A stretch of 7,548 bases of DNA from an uncultured Lachnospiraceae bacterium. Its GTDB lineage: Bacteria; Bacillota; Clostridia; Lachnospirales; Lachnospiraceae. This document shows, in pieces, positions 5,826-7,548 of the stretch. Location: assembly GCA_902796695.1 (NCBI GenBank), contig CADBQE010000213.1, positions 1-7,548 on the forward strand, written 5' to 3'. The notes under the pieces were generated by a model. It was not told where the DNA came from. It did no database searches and saw only the letters and a list, made by a program, of their open reading frames with translations. Position 1 is the stretch's first letter; each line of letters begins with the position of its first letter. Position numbers and translations under genes: made by a program.

Positions 5826-7307
5826 ATGGATCAGAGAACCATCCGCCGCAACCGCATCATGTTCCCCCTCGGCACGGTAGGCCGCGACATGATGTATCAG
5901 ATGTTCACCAACTACCTTTACACCTTTGTGCTGCTGACCAAAAAGCTGGACGCCGCTCAGCTTTCCGCCATCGCCGCGATCATGGTCGCAGCCCGTATCT
6001 TCGATGCCTTGAACGACCCGCTCATGGGCAATATCATCGACCGCACCCGCAGCCGGTGGGGCAAATTCAAGCCCTGGCTGGTGATTGGCATCCTGTCCAC
6101 CTCCGCGGTCATTTATGCTGCCTTCAACACAAAGCTGCAGGGCTGGCCGTTCGTCACGTTCTTCGGCGTGATCTATTTCCTGTACAGCATCACCTATACG
6201 ATGCATGACATTTCCTACTGGGGCATGATCCCGTCCCTGAGCACGGATGCGGACGAGCGCAACCGTCTTACCTCCCGCACGAACCTGTTCGCGGGCATCG
6301 GCGGCACGCTGGCCAATGTTCTGATCCCCATGCTGACCGTCGGTGCCATGACGATCGGCGGCAGCACCGTGACCGCCTATGGCGTGATCGCGCTGGCGGT
6401 CGCCGTGCTGGCCCCGCTCTTCCTCTGCTTTACCATTTTCGGCGTCCGCGAGGACAGACAGTACGAAAAAGAGCCCGCGCCGCGCATCAGCTTCAAGAAG
6501 ATCCTGCAGACCATCACCGGCAATGACCAGCTGCGCTGGATCATTCCGATCTTCCTGCTGCAGCAGATCGGCAACGGCATCGTGATCGGCGGTCTGGGCC
6601 AGATCTTTATCTATTTCAAATACGGCTACGCCGGCGGTCTGTACGGCCTGTTCACCACCATCGGCATGATGGCGACCGCGGTCCTGATGGTCCTCTATCC
6701 CATGCTGTCCCGCAAAATGCAGCGCAAGGATATGATGAAGAAAATGCTGATCGCCTCCATGGGCGGCTATATTCTGATGCTGGCCGCCGGCCTGGCCCTC
6801 TCCGGCACCATCGGCTTCTGGGTCCTCACGGTCGGCTATATGATCGCCAATCTGGGCCAGTACGGCTTCTACCTGATCATGATGATCTCCATCCTGAATA
6901 CGGTAGAGTACAACGAATACACCACCGGAAGCCGCGACGACGCCATTATCGCCTCCGTGCGTCCGTTCGTGACCAAGCTGGGCAGCGCGCTGATCGTTGT
7001 CATCACTACCGTCAGCTACCTGATCCTGAACGTCAACGGCGTCACCAACCAGATCTCCGAACTCGAGATGCAGAAGGAACAGGGTCTGATCACCGAAGCC
7101 GCCAAACTGGCGCAGATCGACCAGGTCCTGGGCAGCGTAAAAAGCGGCCAGAGCATCGGCATGCTGCTGATCATGGTCCTTCTCTCCTTCCTGTTCATGC
7201 TCGCCACCTACGTGCTTTACCGGAAGCACTACAAGCTGGACGAGCCGGAATATGACCGGATCTGCAAAGAACTGGAGGAACGGAAAGCAGCCGCTTCCGA
7301 ACACTGA
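5826..7307 (+). CDS. GPH-family (melibiose carrier-like) cation:sugar symporter
   Basis: 493-residue inner-membrane MFS-fold transporter with about 12 hydrophobic segments between residues 25 and 465. It is recognised by the GPH signature R-I-F-D60-A-L-N-D64-P-L-M-G followed by D-R-T-R-S-R-W-G-K-F-K-P-W (72-84). D60 and D64 correspond to the cation-site aspartates D55/D59 of MelB. D21 in G-R-D and D128 in D-I-S-Y-W correspond to MelB sugar-site D19/D124, and K384 in K-L-G-S-A to K377, by alignment from memory. E-Y-N-E-Y-T-T-G-S-R (361-370) is also typical. All key residues are present, so it should be an active Na+- or H+-coupled symporter. The substrate (a galactoside, glucuronide, xyloside or other sugar) cannot be told, and no glycosidase gene is in the window. 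AGGAG at 5812-5816 is 9 bases before the ATG. The C-terminal tail (466-493) is charged and cytosolic. Confidence 0.93.
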   Translation: MDQRTIRRNRIMFPLGTVGRDMMYQMFTNYLYTFVLLTKKLDAAQLSAIAAIMVAARIFDALNDPLMGNIIDRTRSRWGKFKPWLVIGILSTSAVIYAAFNTKLQGWPFVTFFGVIYFLYSITYTMHDISYWGMIPSLSTDADERNRLTSRTNLFAGIGGTLANVLIPMLTVGAMTIGGSTVTAYGVIALAVAVLAPLFLCFTIFGVREDRQYEKEPAPRISFKKILQTITGNDQLRWIIPIFLLQQIGNGIVIGGLGQIFIYFKYGYAGGLYGLFTTIGMMATAVLMVLYPMLSRKMQRKDMMKKMLIASMGGYILMLAAGLALSGTIGFWVLTVGYMIANLGQYGFYLIMMISILNTVEYNEYTTGSRDDAIIASVRPFVTKLGSALIVVITTVSYLILNVNGVTNQISELEMQKEQGLITEAAKLAQIDQVLGSVKSGQSIGMLLIMVLLSFLFMLATYVLYRKHYKLDEPEYDRICKELEERKAAASEH

Positions 7308-7320
7308 AGCCTGCTGCATA

Positions 7321-7369
7321 CACGAAAAAACCGCCTGCGGGAGCAGATTCCGCAGGCGGTTCTTTCGTG
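7321..7369. terminator. Strong intrinsic-type terminator after the symporter gene
   Basis: CACGAAA (7321-7327) pairs with TTTCGTG (7363-7369). After one A-C mismatch, AACCGCCTGCGG (7329-7340) pairs with CCGCAGGCGGTT (7350-7361), around a 9-base loop. The 12-bp core is GC-rich with an A-tract on its left side and TTCTTT on its right, so it could stop transcription from both directions. It starts 14 bases after the stop codon. Confidence 0.85.
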
Positions 7370-7399
7370 ACAGGGGGACGGTTCCTTTGTCACGTTTTT
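7366..7399 (+). repeat. REP-like palindrome with T-run (possible second terminator)
   Basis: CGTGACA (7366-7372) pairs with TGTCACG (7388-7394). The stem continues inward through G-U and G-C pairs (7373-7376 with 7387-7384) to a loop around GACGGTT. TTTTT follows at 7395-7399. I remember the core, GACAGGGGGACGGTTCC followed by a T-rich step to GTCA, as a frequently repeated intergenic palindrome in Clostridia; copy number here cannot be seen. It shares CGTG (7366-7369) with the preceding terminator stem. Confidence 0.6.
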
Positions 7400-7420
7400 C
7401 GTTCCGAGAGGATTCCTCAT

Positions 7421-7546
7421 GTAGGGGCCGATCTGTGATCGGCCCGTCATACAGGGTATGGTTGTCCTCCCTCCGCGGGCCGATCGCAGACAAGGTGAAT
7501 TGCTGCGCAGCAGCAAGAGAGGGCGGCCTGGGCCGTCGGCCCCTAC
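7421..7546. mobile_element. Short MITE-like element with 11-bp inverted ends
   Basis: GTAGGGGCCGA (7421-7431) is repeated exactly, inverted, as TCGGCCCCTAC (7536-7546), bounding about 126 bp with no gene. Inside are a perfect 9-bp stem GGGCCGATC (7425-7433) / GATCGGCCC (7437-7445), a further direct copy of GGGCCGATC at 7477-7485, and a 7-bp stem TTGCTGC (7500-7506) / GCAGCAA (7510-7516). This architecture fits a non-autonomous transposon relic or a multi-copy structured repeat. The right flank is only 2 bases, so a target duplication cannot be tested. Confidence 0.55.
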
Positions 7547-7548
7547 GA

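Noticed and set aside
5745..7493. 582-residue open frame antisense to the symporter gene
   Set aside because: It is rich in His, Asp, Gln and Gly with no recognisable domain, crosses the terminator and REP-like repeat, and lies opposite a well-identified membrane protein. It is a shadow of biased codon use.

Overview
The window looks like a chromosome segment of a fairly GC-rich, gut-type Clostridia (Bacillota). The reasons are the strong GGAGG-type ribosome sites before nearly every gene, TATAAT-like promoter boxes, a PepF peptidase, a GPH sugar symporter, and a palindrome of the GACAGGGGGACGGTTCC type that I remember as common in Clostridia genomes. The family-level placement is inference.

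Left half, minus strand (about 3780 down to 1): a tightly packed operon read right to left. Its order is a two-subunit [4Fe-4S] hydro-lyase of the class I fumarase / L(+)-tartrate dehydratase family (alpha, then beta, overlapping by 8 bases), a 132-residue SCP2-like protein, an alpha/beta hydrolase with a recognisable triad, a second alpha/beta-hydrolase-fold protein whose triad positions are all lost (ATGA overlap), and the first 15 codons of a gene that looks like an HMG-CoA synthase-type condensing enzyme, cut by the left edge. The set (hydratase, lipid/acyl-binding-like protein, hydrolase, hydrolase-like pseudo-enzyme, CoA condensing enzyme) does not match a textbook pathway I know. Several substrate-site residues of the hydro-lyase differ from both fumarase and tartrate dehydratase. 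I think this is the most interesting part of the window: a possible uncharacterised catabolic or acyl-CoA pathway.

Middle (about 3698-3962): a divergent control region with an extended -10 promoter facing each way and a cre-like (CcpA) site overlapping the -35 of the operon promoter.

Right half, plus strand: oligoendopeptidase F (3963-5753), a 72-base spacer with a GC-rich hairpin, and a melibiose-carrier-like GPH symporter (5826-7307) of unknown sugar. After it come a very strong terminator hairpin, an overlapping REP-like palindrome followed by T5, and a short element of about 126 bp with 11-bp perfect inverted ends that reaches almost to the window edge.
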